DNA of 64,000 nt from Burkholderia pseudomultivorans (GCF_001718415.1 NZ_CP013378.1:4526001-4590000); one strand, 5' to 3'; numbered from the stretch's first letter, positions 24,533-36,496 are shown. The notes: generated from the letters alone by a model not told the origin. A program made the numbers and translations.

Positions 24533-24980
24533 GATGGTCCCGCCCCTGTTCTGCGCAATGCGACTTCTCTCAACGTGACTGTTGCCGCCAGGCGCGCACG
24601 CGCCTTTTGCAGCCAAGACTCTAATTTTACGCGTGAAACCGGCCCCCGGACGCGCGTTCCGCGTCCGGCAGCCGAGCGGCCGCGTCGCCGCCGTGGCGCA
24701 CGCCGCAACCGCGCTCCGCTCGAACGGAACCGGCCGCGCGTGCCTGAGTGGGGGCCGGCGCCTGCCGGCTCGCTGGCGAACCCGTCCCCGGTTCCGGCAG
24801 GCCCCGAAGGGTTTCCCGTGCGGACGCCGGCTCGGCGGGCTGCTCGATATGGTGTATTCGGCGGCGGCCATGATAGCACGCGGACATGACGGATCCGAGA
24901 AGGCAGCCCGGTCCCCTCCCGCCAATCGTGGTGCGGCGATCCGTCGCGGCTGCGCGTCGCGAAAATGCAACCCGATCGCA
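24533..24980. other. 448-bp region upstream of the ferritin-like gene
   Basis: No gene seen. A minus-strand TATCAT (24870-24875, context GCTATCATGG) looks like a -10 and would give a leader of about 330 nt. A second AT-rich patch with TAAAAT lies near 24625. A GCCGGC-GCCT-GCCGGC hairpin is near 24757-24772. Confidence 0.4.
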
Positions 24981-26234
24981 TCAGACCCGCATTTCGCCCG
25001 CGGCCCGGCCGTCGGCGGCGGGCGTTCCGGCTTCGGCCGTACCCGACACGGCAGCGCCGGCGCCCGGCCCGCCGCCGTCCGCCCGTGCAATCCAGTCCGC
25101 GAGCGTGTCGCGCTGCGCGCGTCCGTCGCGGTAGCCGAGCTCGATCAGCTCGCGCGTGAACGGTTCCTCGAACAGCAGATAGCTCGCGAACGACGCGCCG
25201 GCCGGCTGGCTGCCGCCGATCGCGCCGAGCAGCCCGCGCATCGTCGCCGGCATCTGCTTCAGGTGCTTCGCGGCGATCAGCTCGATGCGCTCGGACGGCG
25301 CGATCGCGAGTACGTCGACATGCCGCCAGCCGCTGTCCACCTCGACCTGGTGCGGCAGGTGCTCGATCATCCGGTTGATGTGCTCGATGCGCTCGATGTC
25401 CGAGCCGATCGAATCGAGGAACACGCTCGCGAGCACCTGCTGGCCGATCTGCGCGAGCGTCGGATAGCCGCGCACGAGGCCCGCGCCGTTCGCGGCGGGA
25501 ATCTCGGGCCGCGGATCGGCCGCGCCGATCACGACGATGCGGTCCGCGCCGAAGTGGATCGCCGGCGACAGCGGCGCGATCTGCCGGATCGAGCCGTCGC
25601 CGAAGTATTCGATCTGCCCGTCGAGCACGAGCGGCACGGCCGGGAACACGAACGGAATCGCCGACGACGCGAGCAGATGCGACGCCGACAGATCGACGAG
25701 CCGCGCGGTGCGCTGCGCGCGCCGCCACGCCTGGATCGGCTCGGCCGCCTGGTAGAACGTCAGGTGGCGACCGCTCGAATAGCTGAGCGCCGTCACCGCG
25801 AGCGCGTGCAGCAGGCGCGCCTCGAGCATCTGCTCGATCCGGTGGAAGCTCAGCTCGCGCTGCAGCAGGTGCGCGAGCGGCGTGTTGTCGAGCAGCCCGC
25901 GCGGCGAACGGCGCGCGGCCCAGCCGAAGGTCATCGTCGCGAGCCAGCGCGCACCGGCCGCGGCGATCCCGAGCCAGTCGGTGCGATAGACGTAGTCGGG
26001 ACGCAGATGCTCCCAGAATTCGAGCAGGCGCCGCACGCCGTGCGAGAAATCGTCCGCGTGGCTCGCGATCGATGTCGCATTGATCGCGCCGGCCGACGAG
26101 CCGCACACGACCGCGAACGGCAGCGTGTGCCGGTGCGGATCGGCCTCGCGCGTGATCTCGGCCAGCGCCTTGAGCACGCCGACCTGATAGGCGGCACGCG
26201 CGCCGCCTCCCATCAGTACGAGCGCGAGCCGCAT
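24981..26234 (-). CDS. Patatin-like phospholipase
   Basis: 417-residue serine lipase/phospholipase. Oxyanion loop MGGGARAAYQVG (8-19), nucleophile S47 in GSSAG and catalytic D213 in GDGS form the patatin Ser-Asp dyad. No signal peptide is visible, so it probably acts in the cytosol or at the inner membrane. The last 40 residues are Gly/Ala-rich and likely disordered. It follows the PhaM gene by 24 bp and may be co-transcribed with it; a role in lipid or polyhydroxyalkanoate turnover is only a guess from that neighbour. Confidence 0.88.
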   Translation of the reverse strand: MRLALVLMGGGARAAYQVGVLKALAEITREADPHRHTLPFAVVCGSSAGAINATSIASHADDFSHGVRRLLEFWEHLRPDYVYRTDWLGIAAAGARWLATMTFGWAARRSPRGLLDNTPLAHLLQRELSFHRIEQMLEARLLHALAVTALSYSSGRHLTFYQAAEPIQAWRRAQRTARLVDLSASHLLASSAIPFVFPAVPLVLDGQIEYFGDGSIRQIAPLSPAIHFGADRIVVIGAADPRPEIPAANGAGLVRGYPTLAQIGQQVLASVFLDSIGSDIERIEHINRMIEHLPHQVEVDSGWRHVDVLAIAPSERIELIAAKHLKQMPATMRGLLGAIGGSQPAGASFASYLLFEEPFTRELIELGYRDGRAQRDTLADWIARADGGGPGAGAAVSGTAEAGTPAADGRAAGEMRV

Positions 26235-26258
26235 GATCGACCTGCTACCTGCGGCGCG

Positions 26259-26990
26259 TCACGTCGAGCGCTTCGGCGGACGGGTTTCGGGCGACGAAGC
26301 CGCGGCCGCGCGCGCCGCGGCCGAACCGGCCGGCTTCGCACGCTTCGCGGCGGGCTTGCGCGGCGCGGCGGCGGCAGCGGGCGCGGCCGCCGGCGGTTCG
26401 GCATCGGCCGCCGACTCCGCACCCGGCGCACCCGGCGGCATGCCCGGCTGCGCCATCGCCAGGCTGGCGAGCTGGTTGAACTGCGTCTGCAGCAGGTTCC
26501 ACCAGCCGGACGGGTCGAACGCCGCGTTCTGCGCGGCCTCGCCATCCGCCTGCGCATTCGCCGCCCCCGCACCGGCAGCGGCGCCGGCATCCGGCGCGGC
26601 AGCCTTCGCGGCTGCGACGGCCGCATCCTCGGCGGCCGACATCGAGGTTTGCGCGAACGCGCCGAACGCGCGCAGCGTCGCGAGCGTCGCGCGCTGCACC
26701 TCGAGCGCCTGGATCGCGGACTGCAGCATCCCGAGATTGAGCTTCAGCCACTGCTCGACCGCGCGCAGGTCGGTGATGCGCTTGTCGAGTTCCTCGACGC
26801 TCGTGAGCGGCGCCATCATGTCGGACATGCTCGACAGCGACGGCGGCAGCCCCGACGCGGCGCCGGGAAACGGCGCCATCCCGCCGAACGGCGACATCCG
26901 GATCATGTCCCACATCCGGTCGAGCATGTCGGCGGGCTTGAAGCCGGCAAAGCCGGCGAAAGGGTTGGAGCCGGAGGCATCGTTGGTCAT
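26259..26990 (-). CDS. phaM: PhaM-family polyhydroxyalkanoate granule regulatory protein
   Basis: 243 residues. The N-terminal half (NPFAGFAGF, DMWDMIRMSPFG, then VEELDKRITDLRAVEQWLKLNLGMLQ) matches PhaM, which binds PHB synthase, the granule surface and DNA so that granules segregate at division. Residues about 200-243 are Ala/Lys/Pro/Arg-rich (PRKPAAKRAKPAG), like a histone H1 tail suited to DNA binding. The middle is low-complexity Ala/Gly. The family call is based on the N-terminal pattern; the symbol is used for the family. Confidence 0.85.
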   Translation of the reverse strand: MTNDASGSNPFAGFAGFKPADMLDRMWDMIRMSPFGGMAPFPGAASGLPPSLSSMSDMMAPLTSVEELDKRITDLRAVEQWLKLNLGMLQSAIQALEVQRATLATLRAFGAFAQTSMSAAEDAAVAAAKAAAPDAGAAAGAGAANAQADGEAAQNAAFDPSGWWNLLQTQFNQLASLAMAQPGMPPGAPGAESAADAEPPAAAPAAAAAPRKPAAKRAKPAGSAAARAAAASSPETRPPKRST

Positions 26991-27065
26991 ACGCGGATCC
27001 TGGTTGACTGGTAAGGCACCGCGGCCGGCCTCGTGCGCGACCGCGTGGTTCGATCATAGCGCGCG

Positions 27066-27893
27066 TCAGAACGGTGCGTCGCCGGGGAACGCGGGCGGCC
27101 GGCGCTCGCGCAGCGAATGGATGCCCTCCTGAACGTCGGGCCCGGAAAAGCCCATGAATTCGAGCGCGAGCGACGCGTCGAAGGTCGGCCCGGCCGAGCG
27201 CAGCCAGTTGTTGAGCGCGTACTTGGTCCAGCGGATCGCCGACTGCGAGCCGTTCGCGAGCCGTTCGGCCAGCTCGTACGCCTTCGGCAGCAGGTCGGCC
27301 GGTTCGACCGCGAGCGACACGAGGCCGATGCGCTCGGCCTCCTCGCCGCTCACCGGCTCGCACAGCAGCAGGTAGTACTTCGCCTTCGCCATCCCGCACA
27401 GCAGCGGCCACACGATCGCCGCGTGGTCGCCGGCCGCGACGCCGAGCCGCGTATGGCCGTCGATGATGCGCGCGTCCTTCGCGGCGATCGAGATGTCGGC
27501 GAGCAGCCCGGCAACCAGCCCCGCGCCGACCGCCGGCCCGTGCATCGCGGACACGATCGGCTTGCTGCAGTTGATCACGTTGTAGACGAGGTCGCGCGCC
27601 TCGCGCCAGACGCGCGCGCGCACGTCGAAGTCGTTCGCCATCGCCTCGACGAGCGCGAGGTCGCCGCCCGCCGAGAAGCCCTTGCCCTCGCCGCGGATCA
27701 CCGCGACGCGCGTGTCGGGATCGCGATCGACGTCGCGCCAGATGTCGGCCAGTTCGCGATGCATGCGGTCGTTCGCGGTCGCGAGACTGCTGCGGTTCAC
27801 GCCCTCGCCGCTCATCACGATGTCGAGCACGCCATGTTCGCGGCGTGTCACCTTCAGGGCTTCGTAACCGCCATAGGCGGCGAGATCGGCCAT
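27066..27893 (-). CDS. Enoyl-CoA hydratase/isomerase (crotonase) family protein
   Basis: 275-residue crotonase-fold enzyme acting on CoA thioesters. The oxyanion segments are [14 protein letters not shown] (about 69-82) and [17 protein letters not shown] (about 112-128). The usual hydratase glutamate pair is not obvious, so isomerase or other crotonase chemistry is possible. The true start is at 27893; an open frame runs far upstream through the FAH gene but in the wrong frame. It lies downstream of a fumarylacetoacetate hydrolase-like gene on the same strand, suggesting a shared degradation pathway. Confidence 0.87.
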   Translation of the reverse strand: MADLAAYGGYEALKVTRREHGVLDIVMSGEGVNRSSLATANDRMHRELADIWRDVDRDPDTRVAVIRGEGKGFSAGGDLALVEAMANDFDVRARVWREARDLVYNVINCSKPIVSAMHGPAVGAGLVAGLLADISIAAKDARIIDGHTRLGVAAGDHAAIVWPLLCGMAKAKYYLLLCEPVSGEEAERIGLVSLAVEPADLLPKAYELAERLANGSQSAIRWTKYALNNWLRSAGPTFDASLALEFMGFSGPDVQEGIHSLRERRPPAFPGDAPF

Positions 27894-28006
27894 GCGCTGC
27901 TCCTTGCTGGGCTGTTGGATCGAGTGTAGCCAAGCCCGCGCGGGCAAACATCGGGCGAAACCCGGCGCGCGGGCCGAGGCCGTGTCTCGCCGTGGCGGCG
28001 CACGCG

Positions 28007-28999
28007 TCAGGCGGCGCCGTCGGGCGGTGCGACCGACTGCTCGATCGCGCCGAAGATCGACTTGCCGGCCGCATCGAACATCTCGATGCGCACCGTATCG
28101 CCGTAGCGCATGAAGGCCGTCTGCGGCGCGCCGTGCTCGATGGTCTCGAGGCAGCGCTTCTCGGCGATGCAGCAGTAGCCGCGCTTCGCGTCCTTGTTCG
28201 ACACGGTGCCCGAGCCGACGATCGTGCCGGCGCGCAGGTTGCGCGTCTTCGCCGCGTGCGCGATCAGCTGGCCGAAGTGGAACACCATGTCGGTGCCCGC
28301 ATCGGGCTGGCCGACCTTCTTGCCGTTCCAGTGGACGATCATCGGCCGGTGCACGCGACCGTCGAGCCAGGCGTCGCCGAGTTCGTCGGGCGTCACCGCG
28401 ACCGGCGCGAAGGCGGTCGCCGGCTTGCTCTGGAAGAAGCCGAAGCCCTTCGCGAGCTCGGCCGGAATCAGGTTGCGCAGCGACACGTCGTTCACCAGCG
28501 TGACGAGCCGCACGGCCTTCAGCGCCTCGTCGGGCGTCGCGCTCATCCGCACGTCGCCGGTGATCACCGCGACTTCCGCCTCGAAATCGATGCCCCACTC
28601 CTCGGACGGGCACACGACGTCGTCGCGCGGACCGATGAAATCGTCGCTGCCGCCCTGGTACATCAGCGGATCGGTCCAGAACTCCGGCGGCATCTCCGCG
28701 CCGCGTGCGCGTCGCACCAGCTCGACATGGTTCACGTACGCGGAGCCGTCGGCCCACTGGAACGCGCGCGGCAGCGGCGCCATGCAGTTGGCCGGATCGA
28801 ACGCGAACGCATGGCGCGCACGGCCGTGGTTCAGCGCGTCGTACAGGTCGCGCAGCTGCGGCGCGTAGAACGCCCAGTCGTCGAGGACGCGCTGCAGCGT
28901 CGGCGCGATCGTGTCGGCAATCGCCGCGGTGTGCAGGTCGCGCGATACGACGATCAGCTGGCCGTCGCGCGTGCCGTCCTTCAGCGAAGCAAGTTTCAT
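28007..28999 (-). CDS. Fumarylacetoacetate hydrolase (FAH) family protein
   Basis: 330-residue enzyme of the FAH superfamily, which cleaves or decarboxylates beta-keto acids during aromatic or amino acid breakdown. Metal-binding residues are in [17 protein letters not shown] (about 132-148) and the adjoining [12 protein letters not shown]. The length and the N-terminal [14 protein letters not shown] start match true FAH-like proteins of beta-proteobacteria rather than the shorter isomerases. First gene before the crotonase; divergent from an IclR regulator 125 bp away, which probably controls both. Confidence 0.88.
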   Translation of the reverse strand: MKLASLKDGTRDGQLIVVSRDLHTAAIADTIAPTLQRVLDDWAFYAPQLRDLYDALNHGRARHAFAFDPANCMAPLPRAFQWADGSAYVNHVELVRRARGAEMPPEFWTDPLMYQGGSDDFIGPRDDVVCPSEEWGIDFEAEVAVITGDVRMSATPDEALKAVRLVTLVNDVSLRNLIPAELAKGFGFFQSKPATAFAPVAVTPDELGDAWLDGRVHRPMIVHWNGKKVGQPDAGTDMVFHFGQLIAHAAKTRNLRAGTIVGSGTVSNKDAKRGYCCIAEKRCLETIEHGAPQTAFMRYGDTVRIEMFDAAGKSIFGAIEQSVAPPDGAA

Positions 29000-29124
29000 A
29001 AGTGGGAATCTGCCGTTGTAGTGACGATGGAAGGAATCTATTTTACGATGGTGAATCCGCGCGGCGCGACGACGATCTGCGCCGCTTCCGTCCCGACCCT
29101 TGCCGCGTTTCGCGCCTGCCGCCC

Positions 29125-29991
29125 ATGCCCGCCACCCAGCTTCCCGACGACGATCTCGCCGAACCCGACACCGACGACGCCGCTGCCGGCGAAAACGGCG
29201 AAAAGGTCCGCTCCGGCATCCAGTCGATCGAGGTCGGCTTTCGCCTGCTCGACGTGCTGACGAGCGAGCCGCGCGCGATGATGCTGCGCGATCTCGCGCA
29301 GCGTGCGGGCATGAGCCCTGCGAAGGCGCATCGCTACCTGGTCAGCTTCTCGCGGCTCGGCGTCGTGTCGCAGGACCCGGTGTCGGGCCGCTACGAACTC
29401 GGCGGCTTCGCGCTGCAGATGGGGCTGGCGCGGCTCGCGCGCGTCGACGGCGTGAAGCTCGCACGGATCGCGCTGACCGAATTCCGCGACCGCCTCGACC
29501 AGACCGTCGGCATCGCCGTCTGGGGCAACCAGGGGCCGACGATCGTGCACTGGATGGAGTCGAGCCATCCGGCGAAGGCGTCGCTGAAGCTCGGCGACGT
29601 GATGCCGCTGCTCGGTTCCGCGACGGGCCTGCTGTTCGCCGCGTACCTGCCGCGCAGCAAGACCGCGGCGATGCTCGAGCGCGAGCTCGCCGATACGCGC
29701 CGTTCGCCGCATCATGGCGGCCCGCGCACGCTCGACGAGGTCGAGGCGGTGCTCGCCGAGGTGCGCGCGCACCAGGCCGCGCGCGTCGAAGGGATGCTGC
29801 TGCCGACGATCCACGCATTCTGCATGCCCGTGTTCGACGCGGTCGGCGAGCTGGCGCTCGCGATCGTCGCGCTCGGCCAGGAAGGCTCGTTCGACATCGC
29901 CTGGGGCGGCGAGATCGACACCGCGCTGCGCGCCACCGCGCAAAAACTGTCGTACGAACTCGGCTATAGTCCCGACGCGCGCAACGACTGA
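29125..29991 (+). CDS. IclR-family transcriptional regulator
   Basis: 288 residues. The helix-turn-helix lies at about 35-90 (SIEVGFRLLDVLTSEPRAMMLRDLAQRAGMSPAKAHRYLVSF), followed by the IclR effector domain (GDVMPLLGSATGLLFAAYLP, then GMLLPTIHAFCMPVFD). Residues 1-30 are acidic and likely flexible. Divergently oriented to the FAH gene, so the predicted role is control of the FAH/crotonase pair by a pathway metabolite. An in-frame start 123 bp upstream lies in the promoter region and was not used. Confidence 0.88.
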   Translation: MPATQLPDDDLAEPDTDDAAAGENGEKVRSGIQSIEVGFRLLDVLTSEPRAMMLRDLAQRAGMSPAKAHRYLVSFSRLGVVSQDPVSGRYELGGFALQMGLARLARVDGVKLARIALTEFRDRLDQTVGIAVWGNQGPTIVHWMESSHPAKASLKLGDVMPLLGSATGLLFAAYLPRSKTAAMLERELADTRRSPHHGGPRTLDEVEAVLAEVRAHQAARVEGMLLPTIHAFCMPVFDAVGELALAIVALGQEGSFDIAWGGEIDTALRATAQKLSYELGYSPDARND

Positions 29992-30092
29992 CGCGCGCCA
30001 CGCGCTGCGAACGCGCGGCGCATCCGCCGGTCCGACTCCTGTGGCGCACCCGCGCCGGATGCCACGCGCGCCCCAACCCGTTCCGACTGCCG

Positions 30093-31346
30093 ATGCCGCC
30101 TGCCGACGCCCGCCCTCGCTCCGCCCTGCCCCGCCGCTGGCTGCGCGCGGGCATCGCGCTCGTCGCCGTGCTGGTGCTGCACGCGCTGGCCGCACTGTGG
30201 CTGATGCGCAGCCGCGATTCGTTCACGCCGACGCCGCCCGCCGAAGTGCCCGTGCAGATCGAGCTGCTAAAGCCGCAGCCGATCGAGCGGCAGCCTGCGC
30301 CCCAGCCGGCTGCACCGAAGCCGGCCGCGCCGACGCCGCCCGCGCCGAAACCCGCTGCGCCGAAGCCGGCCGCGCCGCCGCAGGCGCCGGTCCTCACGTC
30401 GACGCAGACCGCCGATCACGGCGTGCCGCCGCCGTCGGCCGCTTCCGCGGCGAGCGGCGTGCCGGGCGCGTCGGGTGCGTCGGGTGCGCAAGCCGCATCG
30501 GCCGCCGGCGCAAGCACGGCCGCGACGCCCGGGCCGGCGACGAGCGGCGTGAAATTCTCCGCGCCGCCGTCCGGCGACCTGCAGTACGACACGTTCTACA
30601 ACGGCATGCAAAACATGATCGGCACGATCCACTGGCGCACCGACGGCCGCACCTACGACCTGGCCGTCTCGATGCCCGTGCCGTTCGTCGGACCGTTCAG
30701 CTATCGCAGCGAGGGCCGCATCGATGCATTCGGCATCGCGCCCGATCGTTACGTCGAGAAGCGCGGCCGGCGCCCAGAGGACATCGCGATCTTCAACCGC
30801 GAGATCCGCCAGGTGGTGTTCACGCGCACGCCGAACAACGCGCCGCTGCCCGACGGCGTGCAGGACCGCTTCAGCATGCTGATGCAGCTGTCGGGCCTCG
30901 TGCGCGGCAATCCGTCCGCGTACAAGCCCGGCGTCACGCAGCAGTTTTTCGTGATCGACAACAACAGCGGCGAGACGTGGCCGATCACGGTGATCGGCGA
31001 CGAGCAGGTGCAGACGCAGGCCGGCATCGTGCAGGCGCGGCACTTCATGCGCCTGCCGCGCCGCGACGGCGATACGCGCCGCATCGACATGTGGCTCGCG
31101 CCCTCGCTCGGCTGGCTGCCGGCGCGGCTCGTGCAGACCGAGCCGAACGGCGCGCAGATCGAGCTGCTGTGGCACGGACGGCTCGCGCCGCCCGCGGCGG
31201 ACGCAACGAACGCGCCTGCCGCCCCGTCGTCGCCGGAAGCGGCATCGGCTGCATCGTCGCCAGCGCAACCGGCACAGCCACCGCAACCACCACAACCGGC
31301 GCCCCAGCCCGCCGAGCCGCCCGCATCGTCGCCCGCCGCACCCTGA
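30093..31346 (+). CDS. DUF3108 domain-containing membrane-anchored protein
   Basis: 417 residues. A single helix at 18-38 anchors the protein in the inner membrane facing the periplasm. A Pro/Ala-rich linker (48-150) with APKPAAP repeats and a GASGASGA tract follows. The DUF3108 domain spans about 165-360 (DLQYDTFYNGMQNMIGTIHWRTDG, RPEDIAIFNREIRQVVF, MWLAPSLGWLPARLVQTEPNG). The tail is again Ala/Pro/Gln-rich. Domain function is unknown; the layout (anchor, flexible linker, beta domain) suggests it spans the periplasm. Confidence 0.85.
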   Translation: MPPADARPRSALPRRWLRAGIALVAVLVLHALAALWLMRSRDSFTPTPPAEVPVQIELLKPQPIERQPAPQPAAPKPAAPTPPAPKPAAPKPAAPPQAPVLTSTQTADHGVPPPSAASAASGVPGASGASGAQAASAAGASTAATPGPATSGVKFSAPPSGDLQYDTFYNGMQNMIGTIHWRTDGRTYDLAVSMPVPFVGPFSYRSEGRIDAFGIAPDRYVEKRGRRPEDIAIFNREIRQVVFTRTPNNAPLPDGVQDRFSMLMQLSGLVRGNPSAYKPGVTQQFFVIDNNSGETWPITVIGDEQVQTQAGIVQARHFMRLPRRDGDTRRIDMWLAPSLGWLPARLVQTEPNGAQIELLWHGRLAPPAADATNAPAAPSSPEAASAASSPAQPAQPPQPPQPAPQPAEPPASSPAAP

Positions 31347-31588
31347 ACACCGGCAAATCGGCAAATTCGACCGATTGCAATATTCGGTGAAATAGCCGAT
31401 GACACTCTTTAACAACTATTTCAGTCCACCGGCACACAATGGGAAACGTTTCATAGACATCGGCTTCTAACCGATACACCCCACGCGAACGGGAACGGGG
31501 TGTGCAGCGCAAGCCCCTTGAAACCGGCAAAGCCTGCCCCACCTAGGGGACAACAAGGCCAGATGCCACTGCGAAGAGGAGTGCCGCC
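31347..31588 (+). other. Structured, AT-richer intergenic region before the DUF3567 gene
   Basis: Four inverted repeats lie in 160 bases: AATCGG/CCGATT (31356-31376), TGAAATAG/CTATTTCA (31388-31423), ATCGG/CCGAT (31459-31475) and ACACCCC/GGGGTGT (31476-31503). The composition is unusually AT-rich for this genome. It could hold a structured 5' leader or a small RNA as well as the promoter. It matches no riboswitch class I know. Confidence 0.45.
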
Positions 31589-31846
31589 ATGCAAATGATC
31601 TACAACAGCCCCAACTACTGCGTCGTCGAATTCGCGCCGCAGGCCGGCCACCATCTGATGAATGCCGGCGGATACGAAATCGTCGACAAGAACGCGCAGC
31701 GCGAAATCTTCATCGACGGCGAGCTTGCCGAACGATTCCGCGCCCACGTGAAGCAATTGATCGAGGAAGAGCCGTCGCTCGACGAAGTCGACGAGTTCCT
31801 CGGACAATTCGACAGCCTGATGATGATGCCCGTCGTCCTGCACTGA
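31589..31846 (+). CDS. DUF3567 domain-containing protein
   Basis: 85-residue acidic protein of the beta-proteobacterial DUF3567 family ([15 protein letters not shown] start, then [22 protein letters not shown] and [18 protein letters not shown]). No function is known. A GAGGAG ribosome site precedes the ATG. It has its own strong terminator and a long leader region, suggesting a separately regulated single-gene transcript. Confidence 0.88.
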   Translation: MQMIYNSPNYCVVEFAPQAGHHLMNAGGYEIVDKNAQREIFIDGELAERFRAHVKQLIEEEPSLDEVDEFLGQFDSLMMMPVVLH

Positions 31847-31921
31847 CGACCCACGGCCCGGCGCTCGCGCGACCGGGCCATTCGCCGCGCATTCACGCGC
31901 GGCTCGCGAGCACTCCGATCA

Positions 31922-31959
31922 TGCCCCTGCCCGGTTCGCCGGGCGGGGGCTTTCATTTT
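31922..31959 (+). terminator. Terminator of the DUF3567 gene
   Basis: Stem GCCCCTGCCCGG / CCGGGCGGGGGC with a TTCG loop and one mismatch, then TTTCATTTT. It lies about 75 bp after the stop codon. Confidence 0.85.
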
Positions 31960-31980
31960 CGGCCCGCCGGCGTGCGCGTT

Positions 31981-32015
31981 GCGCGTGTGACACGTCATCG
32001 GCGCGTCACACGCGC
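31981..32015. repeat. 11-bp perfect inverted repeat upstream of metH
   Basis: GCGCGTGTGAC, 13 bases, then GTCACACGCGC. It lies about 50-80 bp before the predicted metH transcription start, a usual place for an operator, and is not followed by T. No known SAH or cobalamin riboswitch pattern was recognised here. Confidence 0.6.
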
Positions 32016-32059
32016 CGCCGCCCCGCCCCGCGCGAGCCCGGGCGGCGGCCCGGCGCACC

Positions 32060-32065
32060 GGCTAC
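32060..32065 (+). promoter_or_regulatory. metH -10 element
   Basis: TACAAT in the context GGCTACAATGTCGG, 35 bp before the ATG at 32100. No good -35 sequence is seen. Confidence 0.45.
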
Positions 32066-32099
32066 AATGTCGGTTTTCCCGTTTTCGCGCTCTTCCGCC

Positions 32100-33170
32100 A
32101 TGTCTGCGTCCCCTCTCGCCGCTTCCGCCGCCCCGCTCGACGCGTCCTACACGCGCGGCGCCGAACTGCCCGCGCTGCTGAAGTCGCGGATCCTGATCCT
32201 CGACGGCGCGATGGGCACGATGATCCAGCGCTACAAGCTCGACGAGGCCGCGTATCGCGGCGAGCGCTTCAAGGATTTCGCGCGCGACATCAAGGGCAAC
32301 AACGAGCTGCTGTCGATCACGCAGCCGCAGATCATCCGCGAGATCCACGACCAGTACTTCGCGGCCGGCGCGGACATCGTCGAGACCAACACCTTCGGCG
32401 CGACGACCGTCGCCCAGGCCGACTACGGGATGGAAGACCTCGTCGTCGAGATGAACGTCGCCTCGGCGAAGCTCGCGCGCGAGTCGGCGGCGAAATACGC
32501 GACGCCCGACAAGCCGCGCTTCGTCGCGGGCGCGATCGGGCCGACGCCGAAGACGGCCAGCATCTCGCCGGACGTCAACGATCCGGGCGCACGCAACGTC
32601 ACGTTCGACGAGCTGCGTGCGGCGTACTACCAGCAGGCGAAGGCGCTGCTCGACGGCGGCGTCGACCTGTTCCTTGTCGAGACGATCTTCGACACGCTGA
32701 ACGCGAAGGCCGCGCTGTTCGCGCTCGACGAGCTGTTCGAGGACACCGGCGAGCGCCTGCCGATCATGATCTCGGGCACCGTCACCGACGCGTCGGGCCG
32801 CATCCTGTCCGGCCAGACGGTCGAGGCGTTCTGGAATTCGCTGCGCCACGCGAAGCCGCTCACGTTCGGCCTGAACTGCGCGCTCGGCGCGGCGCTGATG
32901 CGCCCGTACATCGCCGAACTCGCGAAGCTGTGCGACACCTACGTGTCGTGCTACCCGAACGCGGGCCTGCCGAACCCGATGGCCGAGACCGGCTTCGACG
33001 AGACGCCGGACGTCACGTCGGGCCTGCTGAAGGAATTCGCGCAGGCCGGGCTCGTGAACCTCGCGGGCGGCTGCTGCGGCACGACGCCCGAGCACATCGC
33101 CGAGATCGCGAAGGCGCTCGCCGACGTGAAGCCGCGCCGCTGGCCGAGCCAGTACGGCAACGACGCCTGA
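32100..33170 (+). CDS. metH: Methionine synthase, homocysteine-binding module (split MetH N-terminal part)
   Basis: 356-residue homocysteine S-methyltransferase domain of cobalamin-dependent methionine synthase. The [12 protein letters not shown] start (about 36-47) and zinc-ligand cysteines are present: one in the NCALGAAL region and a pair in [11 protein letters not shown]. The rest of MetH is encoded by the next gene, 42 bp later, in a separate frame with its own start. The protein ends cleanly after the barrel, so this is a stable split, not a frameshift. I preferred the ATG at 32100 because 32067 falls on the -10/transcription-start region. Confidence 0.93.
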   Translation: MSASPLAASAAPLDASYTRGAELPALLKSRILILDGAMGTMIQRYKLDEAAYRGERFKDFARDIKGNNELLSITQPQIIREIHDQYFAAGADIVETNTFGATTVAQADYGMEDLVVEMNVASAKLARESAAKYATPDKPRFVAGAIGPTPKTASISPDVNDPGARNVTFDELRAAYYQQAKALLDGGVDLFLVETIFDTLNAKAALFALDELFEDTGERLPIMISGTVTDASGRILSGQTVEAFWNSLRHAKPLTFGLNCALGAALMRPYIAELAKLCDTYVSCYPNAGLPNPMAETGFDETPDVTSGLLKEFAQAGLVNLAGGCCGTTPEHIAEIAKALADVKPRRWPSQYGNDA

Positions 33171-33212
33171 CCCGACCGCCCCACGCCCTTCATCACACGA
33201 ATTCGCACCGCC

Positions 33213-35930
<2,718 letters not shown>

Positions 35931-35984
35931 GCGCGTCGCCCCGGCATCCGCGGCCGGGGCGCGCACCGCGATTTTCATCAGACA

Positions 35985-36011
35985 AAATAAAAAGCCCGCT
36001 CGAAAGCGGGC
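35985..36011 (-). terminator. Terminator between convergent metH and DUF1840 genes
   Basis: GCCCGCT-CGAA-AGCGGGC. On the minus strand a TTTTTATTTT tail follows, serving the DUF1840 gene. On the plus strand only CTTCGGTTT follows, so it is weaker for metH. Confidence 0.8.
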
Positions 36012-36055
36012 CTTCGGTTTCCTTTCTTTCCTTTCGGACTACCGGGAAAACGGGC

Positions 36056-36379
36056 TCAGAAGCCCCAGTGCACGTCGGCCTCGCCGGCCTTCGCTTCGCG
36101 CAGCATGGTCAGGAACGGCGCGACGCGCTGGGCCAGGCTCGGCGGCACTTCGTGGTGCGCGTGGTCGGCATCGTCCTCGTGGAAGTGGCCCGCGTGCTCC
36201 GCGCGCTCCTGCTTCGCCTGCGCGACGGCGCCTTCCAGCTTTGCGATCGCGTGGTCCAGTTCGTCGTGCGTAATCACGCCGCGCTCGCCCAGTTGCTTGC
36301 CGACCAGACCCAGCACGTATACGGCGAAATCCTTCAGCACGTCGAGATCCTGTGCCGCCTTGCTCTTGAACGTAATCAT
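36056..36379 (-). CDS. DUF1840 domain-containing protein
   Basis: 107-residue soluble protein of the DUF1840 family. It starts MITFKSKAAQDLDVLKDFAVYVLGLVGK and has a His/Asp-rich stretch near 70-85 (HAGHFHEDDADHAHHE) that could bind metal. No function is known. The ATG at 36379 has a GGGAA-type ribosome site; an upstream in-frame extension is Arg/Pro-rich and unlikely. Divergent from argS. Confidence 0.85.
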   Translation of the reverse strand: MITFKSKAAQDLDVLKDFAVYVLGLVGKQLGERGVITHDELDHAIAKLEGAVAQAKQERAEHAGHFHEDDADHAHHEVPPSLAQRVAPFLTMLREAKAGEADVHWGF

Positions 36380-36424
36380 GACAATTCCCTTTTCATCTTG
36401 TTGTGCCTGCGCAGCGCGGTTGGG

Positions 36425-36446
36425 GGACGCCGGCAGACCGGCGTCC
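36425..36446. repeat. Perfect 9-bp stem hairpin between DUF1840 and argS
   Basis: GGACGCCGG-CAGA-CCGGCGTCC. No T-run follows. It lies about 50 bp upstream of the DUF1840 start and 45 bp before the argS -10-like TAAAAT (36491-36496). Confidence 0.6.
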
Positions 36447-36490
36447 GGCCTCGCGGACGCGGGGCGCCTGAGCGGCATATTAGCACCTGT

Positions 36491-36496
36491 TAAAAT
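36491..36496 (+). promoter_or_regulatory. Possible argS -10 element
   Basis: TAAAAT in an AT-rich patch, about 85 bp before the argS start. A convincing -35 is not seen. Confidence 0.4.

Noticed and set aside
31960..32099. A cobalamin or SAH riboswitch before metH
   Set aside because: No B12-box-like or SAH-aptamer conserved core is visible; only a simple inverted repeat is present.
33171..33212. metH as a frameshifted pseudogene
   Set aside because: The first protein ends cleanly after its domain and the second has its own ATG and a complete domain. The same split is known in related bacteria.
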